A DNA stretch of 64,000 nt from JAAFHB01 sp037133495 (GCA_037133495.1 JBAXOA010000008.1:1-64000); one strand, 5' to 3'; counted from the stretch's first letter, positions 35,893-45,140 are shown. Made by a program: numbers and translations. Notes: generated from the letters alone by a model not told the origin.

Positions 35893-37725
35893 TTATTCAA
35901 TTATTCTTACCGCTCCTTTATCTGCCGAGGCAACAAGGCTTGCGTATGCTTTTAACGCCTTACTAATTATTCTGTTTCTATTTTGTGGTTGATAAGCCAT
36001 TTTCCCCCGGGCTTCCTCCTCATTTTTTCTGTTTTCGAGCTCTTCCTCCGAAATAATCAGCTCGATCTTCCGTTGGGGGATATCGATCTCAATGCGATCA
36101 CCATTTCTCACCAAAGCAATCGCACCACCGGCAGCTGCTTCAGGTGAAACATGACCGATTGAAAGGCCCGATGTTCCGCCGGAAAAACGACCATCTGTGA
36201 GCAGAGCACAAACTTTATCGAGCTTCGAAGCTTTTAAATAAGAAGTCGGATAAAGCATCTCCTGCATTCCCGGGCCTCCTTTGGGTCCTTCATAGCGAAT
36301 AATCACCACCTCTCCGGCTAAAACTTCACGTTTTAAAATGCCTTCACAAGCATCATCCTGTGATTCATAAACACGGGCAACGCCACTGAACTGAAATACT
36401 GAGGGATCGACACCTGCCGTTTTGACAATGCAACCCTGACGGGCGATGTTTCCGTAAAGAATGGCCAGACCACCCTCTTTGGTATAGGCATGCCCGATAT
36501 CACGGATACATCCTTTCTGCCTGTCGGTATCCAATTCGGCATAATAAGTATCCTGGGAACCCAGCTGCAGGTTGCGGCCTATATTTCCGGGAGCCGAAGC
36601 ATATAATTTCCTCGCCTCATCATCGGCTGTAGGTCTCAGAATATCCCACTTGCCAATCGTATTTATTAAAGTATCTTCTGTTATGCGTGAAACCGAAGTA
36701 TTCAAAAGTCCTCCTTTTTCCAGTTCACCTAAAATTCCCATAATACCACCAGCACGGTTAACATCCTGAATATGATAGTGAGAACTTGGAGATACTTTGC
36801 AGATACATGGCACTTTTCGCGAAAGTGCGTCGATATCCTGCATTGTGAAATCCACGCCAGCCTCGTGAGCCACAGCTAGCAAATGTAAAACAGTATTGGT
36901 CGAACCGCCCATGGCGATGTCAAGTGTCATGGCATTCATAAAAGCATCACGTGAAGCAATAGCTCGTGGCAACACTTTTTCATTTCCATTCTTATAATAA
37001 TCCCAGGTAATCTCAACCAACCTTTTTGCCGCTTTTTCAAAAAGTTTTTTCCGGTTTAAATGCGTTGCGACAACAGTTCCGTTACCGGGAAGAGAAAGGC
37101 CTAAAGCCTCTGTCAGACAGTTCATTGAATTAGCCGTGAACATACCGGAGCACGATCCGCAGGTTGGGCAGGCTTCCTGTTCAACTTTTGCGAGTAAATT
37201 TTCATCAACCGAAGGATCTGCGGCCATTACCATGGCATCCACCAGATCGTATTTCTTATCGGCAACAATACCGGCTTCCATTGGTCCGCCTGAGACGAAT
37301 ACGCACGGAATATTAAGCCGCATGGCAGCCATCAGCATCCCGGGAGTAATTTTATCACAGTTCGAGATGCAGATCATAGCGTCGGCTTTGTGCCCGTTGA
37401 TCATATATTCAACACTATCGGCGATCAGGTCTCTTGAAGGCAGTGAATACAACATTCCATCGTGACCCATTGCGATTCCATCATCAATTGCGATGGTATT
37501 GAATTCAGCCGCAAAACAACCCTCCTCTTCGATCAGTTTTTTCACCATCTGACCGATTTCGTGGAGGTGCGCATGACCCGGTACAAATTGGGTAAAAGAA
37601 TTGACAACTGCGATCAGCGGTTTTCCAAAATGCTCCTCTTTCATGCCGTTAGCACGCCATAGACTTCTTGCGCCAGCCATTCTTCGGCCACGTGTTGTTG
37701 TTTCGCTTCTTAATTCAATTTTCAT
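35893..37725 (-). CDS. ilvD: Dihydroxy-acid dehydratase
   Basis: IlvD is an Fe-S dehydratase making the 2-oxo acids for valine and isoleucine. The 610-residue protein has the cluster Cys in ISNCDKITPGML and CPTCGSCSGMFTANSMNCL, the carbamylated-Lys region DGIAMGHDGM, and C-terminal LTDGRFSGGTSGLSIGHVSPEAA. It is the first structural gene of the ilv-leu operon, preceded by the attenuator leader at 37832-37962. Confidence 0.96.
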   Translation of the reverse strand: MKIELRSETTTRGRRMAGARSLWRANGMKEEHFGKPLIAVVNSFTQFVPGHAHLHEIGQMVKKLIEEEGCFAAEFNTIAIDDGIAMGHDGMLYSLPSRDLIADSVEYMINGHKADAMICISNCDKITPGMLMAAMRLNIPCVFVSGGPMEAGIVADKKYDLVDAMVMAADPSVDENLLAKVEQEACPTCGSCSGMFTANSMNCLTEALGLSLPGNGTVVATHLNRKKLFEKAAKRLVEITWDYYKNGNEKVLPRAIASRDAFMNAMTLDIAMGGSTNTVLHLLAVAHEAGVDFTMQDIDALSRKVPCICKVSPSSHYHIQDVNRAGGIMGILGELEKGGLLNTSVSRITEDTLINTIGKWDILRPTADDEARKLYASAPGNIGRNLQLGSQDTYYAELDTDRQKGCIRDIGHAYTKEGGLAILYGNIARQGCIVKTAGVDPSVFQFSGVARVYESQDDACEGILKREVLAGEVVIIRYEGPKGGPGMQEMLYPTSYLKASKLDKVCALLTDGRFSGGTSGLSIGHVSPEAAAGGAIALVRNGDRIEIDIPQRKIELIISEEELENRKNEEEARGKMAYQPQNRNRIISKALKAYASLVASADKGAVRIIE

Positions 37726-37743
37726 CAGAAGATAATTTGATTT

Positions 37744-37830
37744 TTAATTGCCTGATGGAACACCTGAGTCATCTTCATTCGTGTTTGCGAAGCGCAGATT
37801 CATGGGTGTTTCATCATTGTAATAATTCAT
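37744..37830 (-). CDS. Possible 28-residue ORF between attenuator and ilvD
   Basis: Directly after the attenuator terminator an ATG opens a 28-codon frame, MNYYNDETPMNLRFANTNED and a short polar end, closing 18 bases before ilvD. It is not rich in branched-chain residues. It may be a chance frame or a short coupling peptide translated only when the terminator is passed. Confidence 0.25.
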   Translation of the reverse strand: MNYYNDETPMNLRFANTNEDDSGVPSGN

Positions 37831-37831
37831 T

Positions 37832-37866
37832 AAAAAAAAGCCTTTCTCATTTCGAGAAAGGCTTTT
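37832..37866 (-). terminator. Attenuator terminator of the ilv-leu operon
   Basis: On the minus strand AAAAGCCTTTCTC (37854-37866), loop GAAAT, and GAGAAAGGCTTTT (37836-37848) form a perfect 13-bp stem that is followed by a U-run. It lies 30 bases after the leader-peptide stop and before ilvD, so it must be a conditional terminator. Confidence 0.9.
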
Positions 37867-37898
37867 ATATGTTTATCATACAATAGTTCACCTTCCTC
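37841..37898 (-). promoter_or_regulatory. Antiterminator pairing of the ilv-leu attenuator
   Basis: The segment GAGGAAGG at the leader stop codon (37891-37898) can pair along all eight positions (one G-U) with CCTTTCTC (37854-37861), the 5' arm of the terminator. The two structures are mutually exclusive. A ribosome stalled on the Leu/Val/Ile codons upstream would leave GAGGAAGG free and allow this antiterminator. Confidence 0.65.
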
Positions 37899-37962
37899 AG
37901 CCGGCATAGACGAGAATTAGAATGACCACGAGTAGGAGACTATGTGAAATTATATTTTTCAT
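37897..37962 (-). CDS. ilvL: Branched-chain amino-acid leader peptide
   Basis: A 21-codon ORF encodes a peptide starting MKNIISH, then the run SLLLVVILILV, then YAG and TGA. Twelve of 21 residues are Leu, Ile or Val (5 Leu, 4 Ile, 3 Val), including rare-type CTA codons. Its stop overlaps the antiterminator strand, and a strong terminator follows before ilvD. This is the architecture of ribosome-mediated attenuation known from enterobacterial ilv and leu operons. The name is given by analogy. Confidence 0.85.
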   Translation of the reverse strand: MKNIISHSLLLVVILILVYAG

Positions 37963-37975
37963 AATTACTTAAATG

Positions 37976-37983
37976 CAAATCTA
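37976..37983 (-). promoter_or_regulatory. Possible -7 box for the ilv-leu transcript
   Basis: TAGATTTG on the minus strand matches TAnnTTTG exactly. A clear TTG about 19 bases upstream was not found, and the implied 5' UTR before the leader peptide is very short, so this is tentative. Confidence 0.3.
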
Positions 37984-38453
37984 GTAAAATTAACAAATGA
38001 ACTTTTACTTTTGTTTTGTCTAAATTGATCTGACACTGAATATTTGTAAACTTCGTGACAAAACTACAAATTATATTATCACTACAAAATAAATCCGTAA
38101 GCATTTTACAATTATTTAATACAATTCGAAATTTATTTTGGCTTTTTACTACTGTTTAAGAATATTTAAGGATTTAAGTCTGAATTTTATTAGGAGTTTT
38201 GTGGTTTACCATCGCAATGATTTATATTGCTGACCGGTTAATAAACAATTTAGATCTGAGGTTATTCGATTGGATTGGCTGGATTGGAATGTTTACAGCC
38301 GGTGCCATTTCAATAATTGAAGGATTAAGAACCAAGAAAAATAATTCTTGATCTGCACTTGTAAGTTATTATCAGATTGCAAAATTTTGAAAAGTCAAGT
38401 AAATCAGCTATATTTGATTATCAATTAAAATTAGCAATAAAAGCCACACTACA
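37984..38453. other. AT-rich gap with one small ORF
   Basis: The stretch before the SH3b-domain gene is AT-rich. Apart from the small membrane ORF at 38217-38351 I see no gene, repeat or clear signal; 37984-38216 is likely upstream sequence of the ilv-leu operon. Confidence 0.5.
38217..38351 (+). CDS. Small predicted membrane protein, 44 residues
   Basis: The frame reads MIYIADRLINNLDLRLFDWI, a hydrophobic GWIGMFTAGAISIIEGL segment and a basic end (RTKKNNS). The codons just before the ATG also encode hydrophobic residues (ILLGVLWFTIA), so the real product may begin at TTG 38199 or have lost its start. The TM-loop-TM plan with a basic tail is typical of small membrane proteins. No family is recognised. 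Confidence 0.4.
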   Translation: MIYIADRLINNLDLRLFDWIGWIGMFTAGAISIIEGLRTKKNNS

Positions 38454-39428
38454 ATGCTAATAATCAATATTTTAATCGCATTTTTTGGCTTGACCGCAAC
38501 CTTAGCTGCGTTTGGTGGAGAAACATGGAAAAAAGGAGATGAGCCTTTAATCATGAGAATTACCCTAAGAGGATATATCTCTTTGTCTTGTTTGCTTTTG
38601 ACTTTTACTTTAGGTGTTTTAAAGGAACTGAAAACGAATGAACAAAAAGAATTGGCTTCAGTTGAAAATAAAAAATTAAATGAAAAAATAGAAGCTTTAA
38701 AAGATTCACTGGTAATCAGCACAAAGGCAATCAGCCAAAGCTCCAAAGATATTATTAATAAAGTTGAAGATTTCAGAGACAGTAATTGCGAAGGATTAGA
38801 GCAGGCTTTTAAACTTGCAGTCAATGTTCCGAGGGAATATGACGATAATGTTCTCAACATTGATGGTCAGCTAAAAATTCCGGTAATGGGCAGAATTACA
38901 AATCCGATGGAATTATATTGGGGAGATAAATTTGAATTTAGTTTTTTCCAGGAGGGCAGCTCTTCGAGTCAAGCCAGCGATTTAAAAACTATAAAATTAG
39001 AGGTAAAGGATAAGATTTATGATTTGCATCCAGGCACCGGAAATTTATATTATAGTGGACAAATCCGGATCTATGGTTCTGATCCAGCTCCAATGACCGG
39101 CTATATTTTAAATCCCAACAGATTAAGAGGAGTCAAACTAAAGATTTATGTCAGTTCGACTGATGCGACAAGAGGACAACAAGAATTCAAAAGAATTGTG
39201 CTTAACGGACAATGTTCTGAATATGCCAGGAAAATTTATAAAGTAACGAATGCAGGTATGATCAGGCTTAGAGCTCAGCCTGAGGATAATGCAGTTATTC
39301 GGTCAACGTTATCGAAAGGGTCTTTTGTCAGAACATTACAAAAACTTGGCGACGGATGGACGGAAGTTCTCACTCCGGAAAACAGGCAAGGCTGGATTAA
39401 ATCCGAATTCCTTTCGCTGATTGAATAA
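38454..39428 (+). CDS. Membrane-anchored coiled-coil protein with C-terminal SH3b domain
   Basis: The 324-residue protein has two N-terminal membrane segments (INILIAFFGLTATLAAF and GYISLSCLLLTFTLGVL). A Lys/Glu-rich coiled coil follows (about 62-110), then a beta-rich middle domain (NPMELYWGDKFEFSFF) and a C-terminal SH3b-like domain. That last domain runs from TNAGMIRLRAQPEDNAVIRS to GWIKSEFLSLIE, a pattern usual for binding cell-wall peptides. It may tether or sense something at the envelope; no specific function is recognised. It is convergent with the PBP4 gene. Confidence 0.65.
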   Translation: MLIINILIAFFGLTATLAAFGGETWKKGDEPLIMRITLRGYISLSCLLLTFTLGVLKELKTNEQKELASVENKKLNEKIEALKDSLVISTKAISQSSKDIINKVEDFRDSNCEGLEQAFKLAVNVPREYDDNVLNIDGQLKIPVMGRITNPMELYWGDKFEFSFFQEGSSSSQASDLKTIKLEVKDKIYDLHPGTGNLYYSGQIRIYGSDPAPMTGYILNPNRLRGVKLKIYVSSTDATRGQQEFKRIVLNGQCSEYARKIYKVTNAGMIRLRAQPEDNAVIRSTLSKGSFVRTLQKLGDGWTEVLTPENRQGWIKSEFLSLIE

Positions 39429-39452
39429 TAGACTTTACCTCTCACTTGGCAG

Positions 39453-40904
39453 CTATTTTGCCACAGACTTTCCAGCTGTTGTATCCAGGCTGTAAATTTG
39501 ATTCAAAAATTCTTCAATCAAATGACTTACTGACGCTTGGGAACCTTCAAAATTATTGGTAATTATTGCAAAAATTATTTTCCGTCCATACTGATTTGTG
39601 AAAATCCCTGCTAAACTTCTGACCCTCGACATGGAACCGGTCTTTGCTCTGAGATTATTTTCAAGTTTCGATCCTTTAAAAGACGCCTTCAAGGTGCCAC
39701 TTCGCCCGGCCAAAGGCAAGGAATTGAAAAAATAATCCCGATTGGGACTCAGATACATATAACGAATCACTTCAGCCAAAGTACGGGAACAAAGTGCATT
39801 GGACCGCGAAAGACCGCTTCCGTCTGTGGGGTAGAATCCCTGAAGAAAAATCTTCTTCTCAGACCAGAATTCGGTTAATGCCTCAAGACTGCTGTTCAAT
39901 GTTGGAGATCCTTTTATGGCAAGACCTGTCTCGCGTAACAAATGCTCAGCAAACAGGTTAATACTCTCTTGATTCAACGGCACTAATAACTCCTTAAGCG
40001 CAGGGGAAAGTTTTTCTGCGATGATTGTAAACGCTTCATCGTCTGGCTTCGATCTGAAAATTATTTTCCCGGATAAAACTATATTACCGGTTTTTAACAC
40101 CTTAATAAATTGAAGGGCAGCCGTTCTTGCAGGATCAGGCATGGCAGCTTTAACAATAAAATCCAATTTCCCTTTTGGTATCGACCCTTCAGCCATTTGA
40201 GAAAAAGAGCCTGGTGCACCATATACAACGGACAGATCGCGTTCGATATCCGAAGACACAACCTTATTGATGAGTTTGAGGCTGTCCATAACCGGATCTG
40301 TTTTTGTAATTGTGACAAGTTGTCCCGAAGCCTCCGGAGCCGCAAAATGTATCTTGTAATAATTATCTGAATAACTTAGAGCCGACACTCCGGCACCATA
40401 ATAGTTACCAATATCTTCCCACAACCAACCTCCCGGGATCGATGACTCATCCATCCTGGAGAGATCAATTACAAGATTTCCATGAATATTTTTAATCCCA
40501 CAGGCAGCAAGTGCCGCAACCCAGGCTTCGAAGGTTCCCTTGTAGTGTTCAGGAAAATATTCGGAATAAAACGAGGGATCGCAACCACCTTTAAGCACCA
40601 GATTACCATCCAATATGCCGGTTTCCCGATTCACGTTCCCTGTAATCCCTAATTGAGTACGAAATTTAAAATCAGCTCCAAGAATTTCCAGCGCTGCAGC
40701 AGTTGTCACTACCTTCATGACAGAAGCCGTTGACAAACTTATCTGCGGTGTTGAGTAAATAATCTCACCATCATCAGCACCCATAACATATACAGAATAA
40801 CCTGCATTCTGTATTGCCTTTCCTTTAAATTCGAGTCCGGATTGTGCGTATAATAACCCACTCAGAAATAAAGATCCCCAAATCAATAAAATTAGCTGCT
40901 TCAT
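39453..40904 (-). CDS. dacB: D-alanyl-D-alanine carboxypeptidase/endopeptidase (PBP4, S13)
   Basis: The 483-residue secreted protein (signal ending LLYAQ) belongs to the S13 class C penicillin-binding proteins that trim peptidoglycan peptides in the periplasm. Active-site motifs are Ser61-Val-Met-Lys64 in STASVMKVVTTAAALEILG, SDN at 179-181 in ALSYSDNYYK, and KTG in LRAKTGSMSRVRSLAG near residue 420. YPTDGSGLSRSN is also typical. The length is normal. Confidence 0.93.
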   Translation of the reverse strand: MKQLILLIWGSLFLSGLLYAQSGLEFKGKAIQNAGYSVYVMGADDGEIIYSTPQISLSTASVMKVVTTAAALEILGADFKFRTQLGITGNVNRETGILDGNLVLKGGCDPSFYSEYFPEHYKGTFEAWVAALAACGIKNIHGNLVIDLSRMDESSIPGGWLWEDIGNYYGAGVSALSYSDNYYKIHFAAPEASGQLVTITKTDPVMDSLKLINKVVSSDIERDLSVVYGAPGSFSQMAEGSIPKGKLDFIVKAAMPDPARTAALQFIKVLKTGNIVLSGKIIFRSKPDDEAFTIIAEKLSPALKELLVPLNQESINLFAEHLLRETGLAIKGSPTLNSSLEALTEFWSEKKIFLQGFYPTDGSGLSRSNALCSRTLAEVIRYMYLSPNRDYFFNSLPLAGRSGTLKASFKGSKLENNLRAKTGSMSRVRSLAGIFTNQYGRKIIFAIITNNFEGSQASVSHLIEEFLNQIYSLDTTAGKSVAK

Positions 40905-41099
40905 ATGGTGGATTTAGAATATATTTAGTACAATAAACAGATTTCAATTTACTGTCAATAATAATAAAAAAAGTCTTAATATTTAATTTACCGTTGTTTA
41001 AGGCAAGAAATCGGGCTTGATGAAGGAAATAAAATAAATACTCTAGCTTAAGGGTATTTTAATTCAAGTCTGTCTTTTGGTTATAAGTGAAATTTTAAA

Positions 41100-42410
41100 A
41101 TGAAGGCCATGAAAACACTAAATTTCCAATTCATTAAGAAGGCATTAGCACTATCTGCTGTTATTTTCATAGGAACATACAGCGCTGCACTGGCTCTTCC
41201 TGCAACTCCAAAATTGCGTCAGGCCGATACGCTGACCTATGTTCAGTATAAAGGTTCGGTAATTGATCAGGATTCAAGATCACCGCTTGCCTTTGCATCG
41301 TTATCACTTGAGGGAACGAATATTGTTACGATAACCAATACCGAGGGTGAATTTTCGCTCAAAGTTCCAAAATCCATGCCCGAAGTAAAAGTGACAATTT
41401 CCTTTATCGGGTATAAGAATAAAACTTTAGATCAGACCCAGTTTAAATCTGAAAAAACAAAAATCGAACTTGAGCAGCTAATCATTGCATTGAATGAGAT
41501 CCGCGTTTATCCTAAAGATCCTGAATTGCTGATTCGGGCAGTAATGAACAAACGGGCCGAGAACTATTTCAGTAATTCGACAATGATGTCTGCCTTTTAC
41601 CGTGAAACGATTAAAAAAAGAAAGACATATGTATCTTTATCTGAGGCAGTTGTTGAGATATATAAACAGCCTTATACATCTTTGCGTGAAGATATCGCCC
41701 AGTTGTACAAAGCCAGGAAAAGTACCGATTATATAAAACTAGATACATTGGCGTTTAAACTTCAGGGAGGTCCTTACACCACATTGTACTTAGATGTAAT
41801 GAAGAATCCGGAGATGATCTTCACAGAGGATATGATTGGCAATTATGAATTCAATCTTGAAAACGTTACCAAAATCAACGATAAATTGATTTATGTATTG
41901 GGGTTCAAGCAGCGTTCTCATATTTCGGAGCCGCTGTATTATGGAAAGCTGTATATTGATACTGAAAGTCTGGCCATAACCAGTGCTACTTTCAACCTGA
42001 ATGTCGAAAATAAAACACTTGCCAGCGATATGTTTATTAAAAAGAAGCCGGCCAGTGCCAAAGTTTATCCGACAGTGGCTGCATACCATGTCGATTACCG
42101 GGAGAAAAACGGCAAATGGTATTATGGTTATTCAAGAGGTCAGATTACTTTCAAAATTGACTGGAACAAACGACTGTTCAACACCTATTATGAATCAACT
42201 ATTGAAATGGCTGTAACGGATTGGGAACCAACAATAGAGAAGCCGGCCAAAATTTCAGAACGGATGAAGCCGGGCATAGTGATGACGGATGAGATTTCAG
42301 GATTTGCCGACCAACAATTCTGGGGCGAACACAATGTAATTGAACCAGAAAAATCTATTGAATCAGCCATCAGGAAAATTCAAAAGAAGCTTGAAAAGGA
42401 AAAACAATAA
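41100..42410 (+). CDS. Secreted protein with carboxypeptidase-regulatory-like domain
   Basis: The 436-residue protein has a signal peptide (to about LALP) and an N-terminal beta-sandwich (YKGSVIDQDSRSPLAFASL, ...NTEGEFSLKVP, ...SFIGYKNKTL), the carboxypeptidase D regulatory-like domain also found at the N-terminus of TonB-linked proteins. The remainder is a conserved Bacteroidota domain of unknown role, with MSAFYRETIKKRKTYVSLSE and beta strands such as FNLENVTKINDKLIYVLGF. No TonB-dependent barrel is present. It is probably an envelope protein; enolase follows 178 bases later. Confidence 0.75.
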   Translation: MKAMKTLNFQFIKKALALSAVIFIGTYSAALALPATPKLRQADTLTYVQYKGSVIDQDSRSPLAFASLSLEGTNIVTITNTEGEFSLKVPKSMPEVKVTISFIGYKNKTLDQTQFKSEKTKIELEQLIIALNEIRVYPKDPELLIRAVMNKRAENYFSNSTMMSAFYRETIKKRKTYVSLSEAVVEIYKQPYTSLREDIAQLYKARKSTDYIKLDTLAFKLQGGPYTTLYLDVMKNPEMIFTEDMIGNYEFNLENVTKINDKLIYVLGFKQRSHISEPLYYGKLYIDTESLAITSATFNLNVENKTLASDMFIKKKPASAKVYPTVAAYHVDYREKNGKWYYGYSRGQITFKIDWNKRLFNTYYESTIEMAVTDWEPTIEKPAKISERMKPGIVMTDEISGFADQQFWGEHNVIEPEKSIESAIRKIQKKLEKEKQ

Positions 42411-42588
42411 AATAATTCTTTCCCGCTAAAACTTAACCTCTTCTTAACAGTTGCACCGTAAATTTGTAGTGTTTGAAACGAGGAATGATTATCTTTGGGC
42501 TGTTTAACGATTTAGGAACCAATTTTTCGTATCGTTCTGTCAATCTGACAGAAACATTATTGTCTAATACTATAAATACAAAAAAACG

Positions 42589-43890
42589 ATGTTAATTTAC
42601 AAAGTAATCGGAAGAGAAATTCTTGATTCACGCGGGAACCCAACGGTTGAAGTGGAAGTTACCCTTGAAAGTGGAATCATTGGCCGTGCTGCCGTACCAT
42701 CAGGTGCATCCACCGGCGAAAACGAAGCCATTGAATTACGCGACGGTGACAAAAAACGCTATCTCGGCAAGGGTGTTCTTAAAGCCGTTGAAAATGTCAA
42801 CAAAACCATTGCTGCAGAGGTTATTGGTATGAGTGCTCTTAATCAGGTTGCTTTAGACAATAAACTAATCGAACTTGATGGAACTAAAACCAAATCAAAT
42901 CTTGGAGCAAATGCTATTTTAGGCGTCTCCCTGGCTGTTGCCAAAGCTGCTGCCGCTTACCTTGATATGCCCCTTTACCGCTATATAGGAGGAGTAAATG
43001 CTAAAACATTGCCTGTTCCAATGATGAACATTATCAATGGCGGATCTCATTCTGATGCCCCAATTGCATTTCAGGAATTTATGATCCGGCCAATCGGAGC
43101 AACTTCTTTCCGCGAAGGTCTTCGCATGGGAGCTGAAGTTTTCCACAGCCTCAAAAAAGTACTTCACGATCGTCACCTCAGCACAGCAGTTGGCGACGAA
43201 GGTGGGTTTGCGCCTAAACTTGATGGTACAGAAGATGCACTGAACAGCATCCTCGAAGCAATCAGAAAAGCCGGATACAAAGCCGGACGCGCCGAAGATG
43301 GTGGTGATATCTCAATCGGTCTTGATTGTGCAGCTTCAGAATTCTACGAAAATGGAATTTACAACTATGCCAAATTCGAAGGAGCAACTGGTGCGAAAAG
43401 AAATCGCGAACAACAGGTTGATTATCTTGCGGACCTTGTTGCAAATTATCCGATCGACTCAATCGAAGATGGTTGTTCAGAAGGCGACTGGGAAGGATGG
43501 GTTTTGTTAACTCAGAAAATCGGGGATAAGATCCAGCTTGTTGGTGATGATAATTTTGTTACCAATATTGAATACCTGAAAAAAGGGATTGAAATGGGTG
43601 CCTGTAACTCAATTCTCATTAAAGTCAACCAGATTGGAACGCTTACCGAGACACTCGATGCTATTGAAATGGCACACCGCGCCGGCTATACCAGTGTAAC
43701 TTCACATCGTTCAGGTGAGACCGAAGATACTACCATCGCTGATATCGCCGTTGCAACCAACAGCGGACAAATCAAAACCGGTTCTTTAAGCCGCTCCGAC
43801 CGCATGGCGAAATACAATCAATTGCTCCGCATAGAAGAAGAATTGGGTGCAAGCGCGATTTACGGTGTTAAAAAAGTAAAGAAAGGATAA
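42589..43890 (+). CDS. eno: Enolase
   Basis: Enolase interconverts 2-phosphoglycerate and phosphoenolpyruvate. The 433-residue protein has GREILDSRGNPTVEVEV, VPSGASTGENEAIELRDGD, VGDEGGFAPKL, SIEDGCSEGDWEGW and the signature ILIKVNQIGTLTETLDAI, then SHRSGETEDTTIADIAVA. The variant SIEDG(C) has Cys where many bacteria have Met or Leu. The length is normal. A terminator follows at 43911-43939. Confidence 0.98.
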   Translation: MLIYKVIGREILDSRGNPTVEVEVTLESGIIGRAAVPSGASTGENEAIELRDGDKKRYLGKGVLKAVENVNKTIAAEVIGMSALNQVALDNKLIELDGTKTKSNLGANAILGVSLAVAKAAAAYLDMPLYRYIGGVNAKTLPVPMMNIINGGSHSDAPIAFQEFMIRPIGATSFREGLRMGAEVFHSLKKVLHDRHLSTAVGDEGGFAPKLDGTEDALNSILEAIRKAGYKAGRAEDGGDISIGLDCAASEFYENGIYNYAKFEGATGAKRNREQQVDYLADLVANYPIDSIEDGCSEGDWEGWVLLTQKIGDKIQLVGDDNFVTNIEYLKKGIEMGACNSILIKVNQIGTLTETLDAIEMAHRAGYTSVTSHRSGETEDTTIADIAVATNSGQIKTGSLSRSDRMAKYNQLLRIEEELGASAIYGVKKVKKG

Positions 43891-43910
43891 TTACTCATTG
43901 ATAATCTATA

Positions 43911-43939
43911 GAAAAGGTGCTCTGATCGGGCACCTTTTC
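43911..43939 (+). terminator. Rho-independent terminator after eno
   Basis: GAAAAGGTGC (43911-43920), a nine-base loop and GCACCTTTTC (43930-43939) form a perfect 10-bp stem followed by a T-rich tract. Confidence 0.85.
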
Positions 43940-44014
43940 TGTTTTATGAATAAATATGAAGGAATGAAACTGGTCTGTTAAAATTTAATTTTATTCAATG
44001 ATTATTACTTTTGC

Positions 44015-44485
44015 CTAACGGTTGTCAATCTTTTCAGGATTAAGATCGTGGTTAGTGAGTCTGAATTCCGACATTGCCACAAACCGGGTGCCGGGCCTGC
44101 CATAATTGCAGTAAGGATCAATACTTATACCACCCCGGGGGGTGAATTTTCCCCATACCTCAATATACCGTGGCTCCATGAGTTTGATCAGATCTTTCAT
44201 AATGATATTGACACAATCTTCATGAAATCCACCATGATTTCTGAAACTAAAAAGATAAAGTTTAAGACTTTTGCTTTCCACCATTTTCACATCAGGGATA
44301 TAGCTGATATATATGGCTGCAAAATCGGGCTGACCGGTAATCGGGCACAATGAAGTGAACTCCGGACAGTTGAATTTAACCCAGTAGTCGTTTCCCGGAT
44401 GACGGTTTTCAAATGTTTCAAGTACTTCCGGTGAATAACTGAATTCGTATCCGGTTGATTTTCCCAAACTTTTCAGATCATCCAT
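44015..44485 (-). CDS. queF: NADPH-dependent preQ0 reductase
   Basis: QueF reduces the nitrile of preQ0 to the amine of preQ1 in queuosine synthesis. The 156-residue length marks the unimodular form. The nucleophilic Cys47 lies in EFTSLCPITGQPDF with the proton donor Asp54, and the family ESKSLKLYLFSFRNHGGFHED motif is present. The ATG overlaps the 3' end of queC by 8 bases, so translation is coupled. Confidence 0.95.
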   Translation of the reverse strand: MDDLKSLGKSTGYEFSYSPEVLETFENRHPGNDYWVKFNCPEFTSLCPITGQPDFAAIYISYIPDVKMVESKSLKLYLFSFRNHGGFHEDCVNIIMKDLIKLMEPRYIEVWGKFTPRGGISIDPYCNYGRPGTRFVAMSEFRLTNHDLNPEKIDNR

Positions 44486-45140
44486 TTTGCTTCGATTTTA
44501 AATATTTTAGTAATCCTTTATTTCGTAATTTACATGAAGGACAAATTCCGCAACCATTGCCTGGAATTCCATGATAACAGGTAATTGTCTTATCCCTCAC
44601 GATTTCAAATACACCCAGATCATCGGCCATCTGCCAGATTTCAGATTTGTCAAGCCACATTAACGGGGTATGAATATGATACTCGAAATCCATCGATAAA
44701 TTAAGTGTCTGATTCAGTGATTGGATAAATTCATTTCTGCAATCGGGATATCCGCTGTAATCGGCCTGACCGACACCTGTTATGATATTTCTGATTCCAT
44801 TAGCCTTGGCAAATACTGAAGCATAAGTGAGAAACAACATATTTCTTCCTTCAACCAAGGTGTTGGGCGGACGATGATCAGGCTGATCAATCTCAACTTC
44901 TATCGCTTTGTCAGTAAGTGAATTATGAGATATTTCGCTTAGCAGGTTTATTTTAAAGATGTTAAGGCTGACATTCGCCAGTGCTGCAATCTGCTTCGCA
45001 GCGTTTATTTCAACGATGTGGCGTTGTCCATAATCAAAAGCAATTGCTGAAACATTGTCAAAATGCTTTATCGCCCAGAAAAGGCAGGTTGTGGAATCCT
45101 GACCACCTGAATAAACCACCAGTGCTTTAGATGGATCCAT
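44478..45140 (-). CDS. queC: 7-cyano-7-deazaguanine synthase
   Basis: QueC makes preQ0 from 7-carboxy-7-deazaguanine with ATP and ammonia. The 220-residue protein has the PP-loop VVYSGGQDSTTCL and a four-Cys zinc site in ITCYHGIPGNGCGICPSCKL. QADYSGYPDCRNEF is the substrate motif. It lies in the queuosine group with queF and the transporter; queD and queE are not in the window. Confidence 0.95.
   Translation of the reverse strand: MDPSKALVVYSGGQDSTTCLFWAIKHFDNVSAIAFDYGQRHIVEINAAKQIAALANVSLNIFKINLLSEISHNSLTDKAIEVEIDQPDHRPPNTLVEGRNMLFLTYASVFAKANGIRNIITGVGQADYSGYPDCRNEFIQSLNQTLNLSMDFEYHIHTPLMWLDKSEIWQMADDLGVFEIVRDKTITCYHGIPGNGCGICPSCKLRNKGLLKYLKSKQNG

Noticed and set aside
38408..38860. 150-codon minus-strand ORF overlapping the SH3b-protein gene
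   Set aside because: Ser/Leu/Phe-rich composition typical of the reverse of a Lys/Glu-rich coiled coil; the plus-strand protein has recognisable domains.
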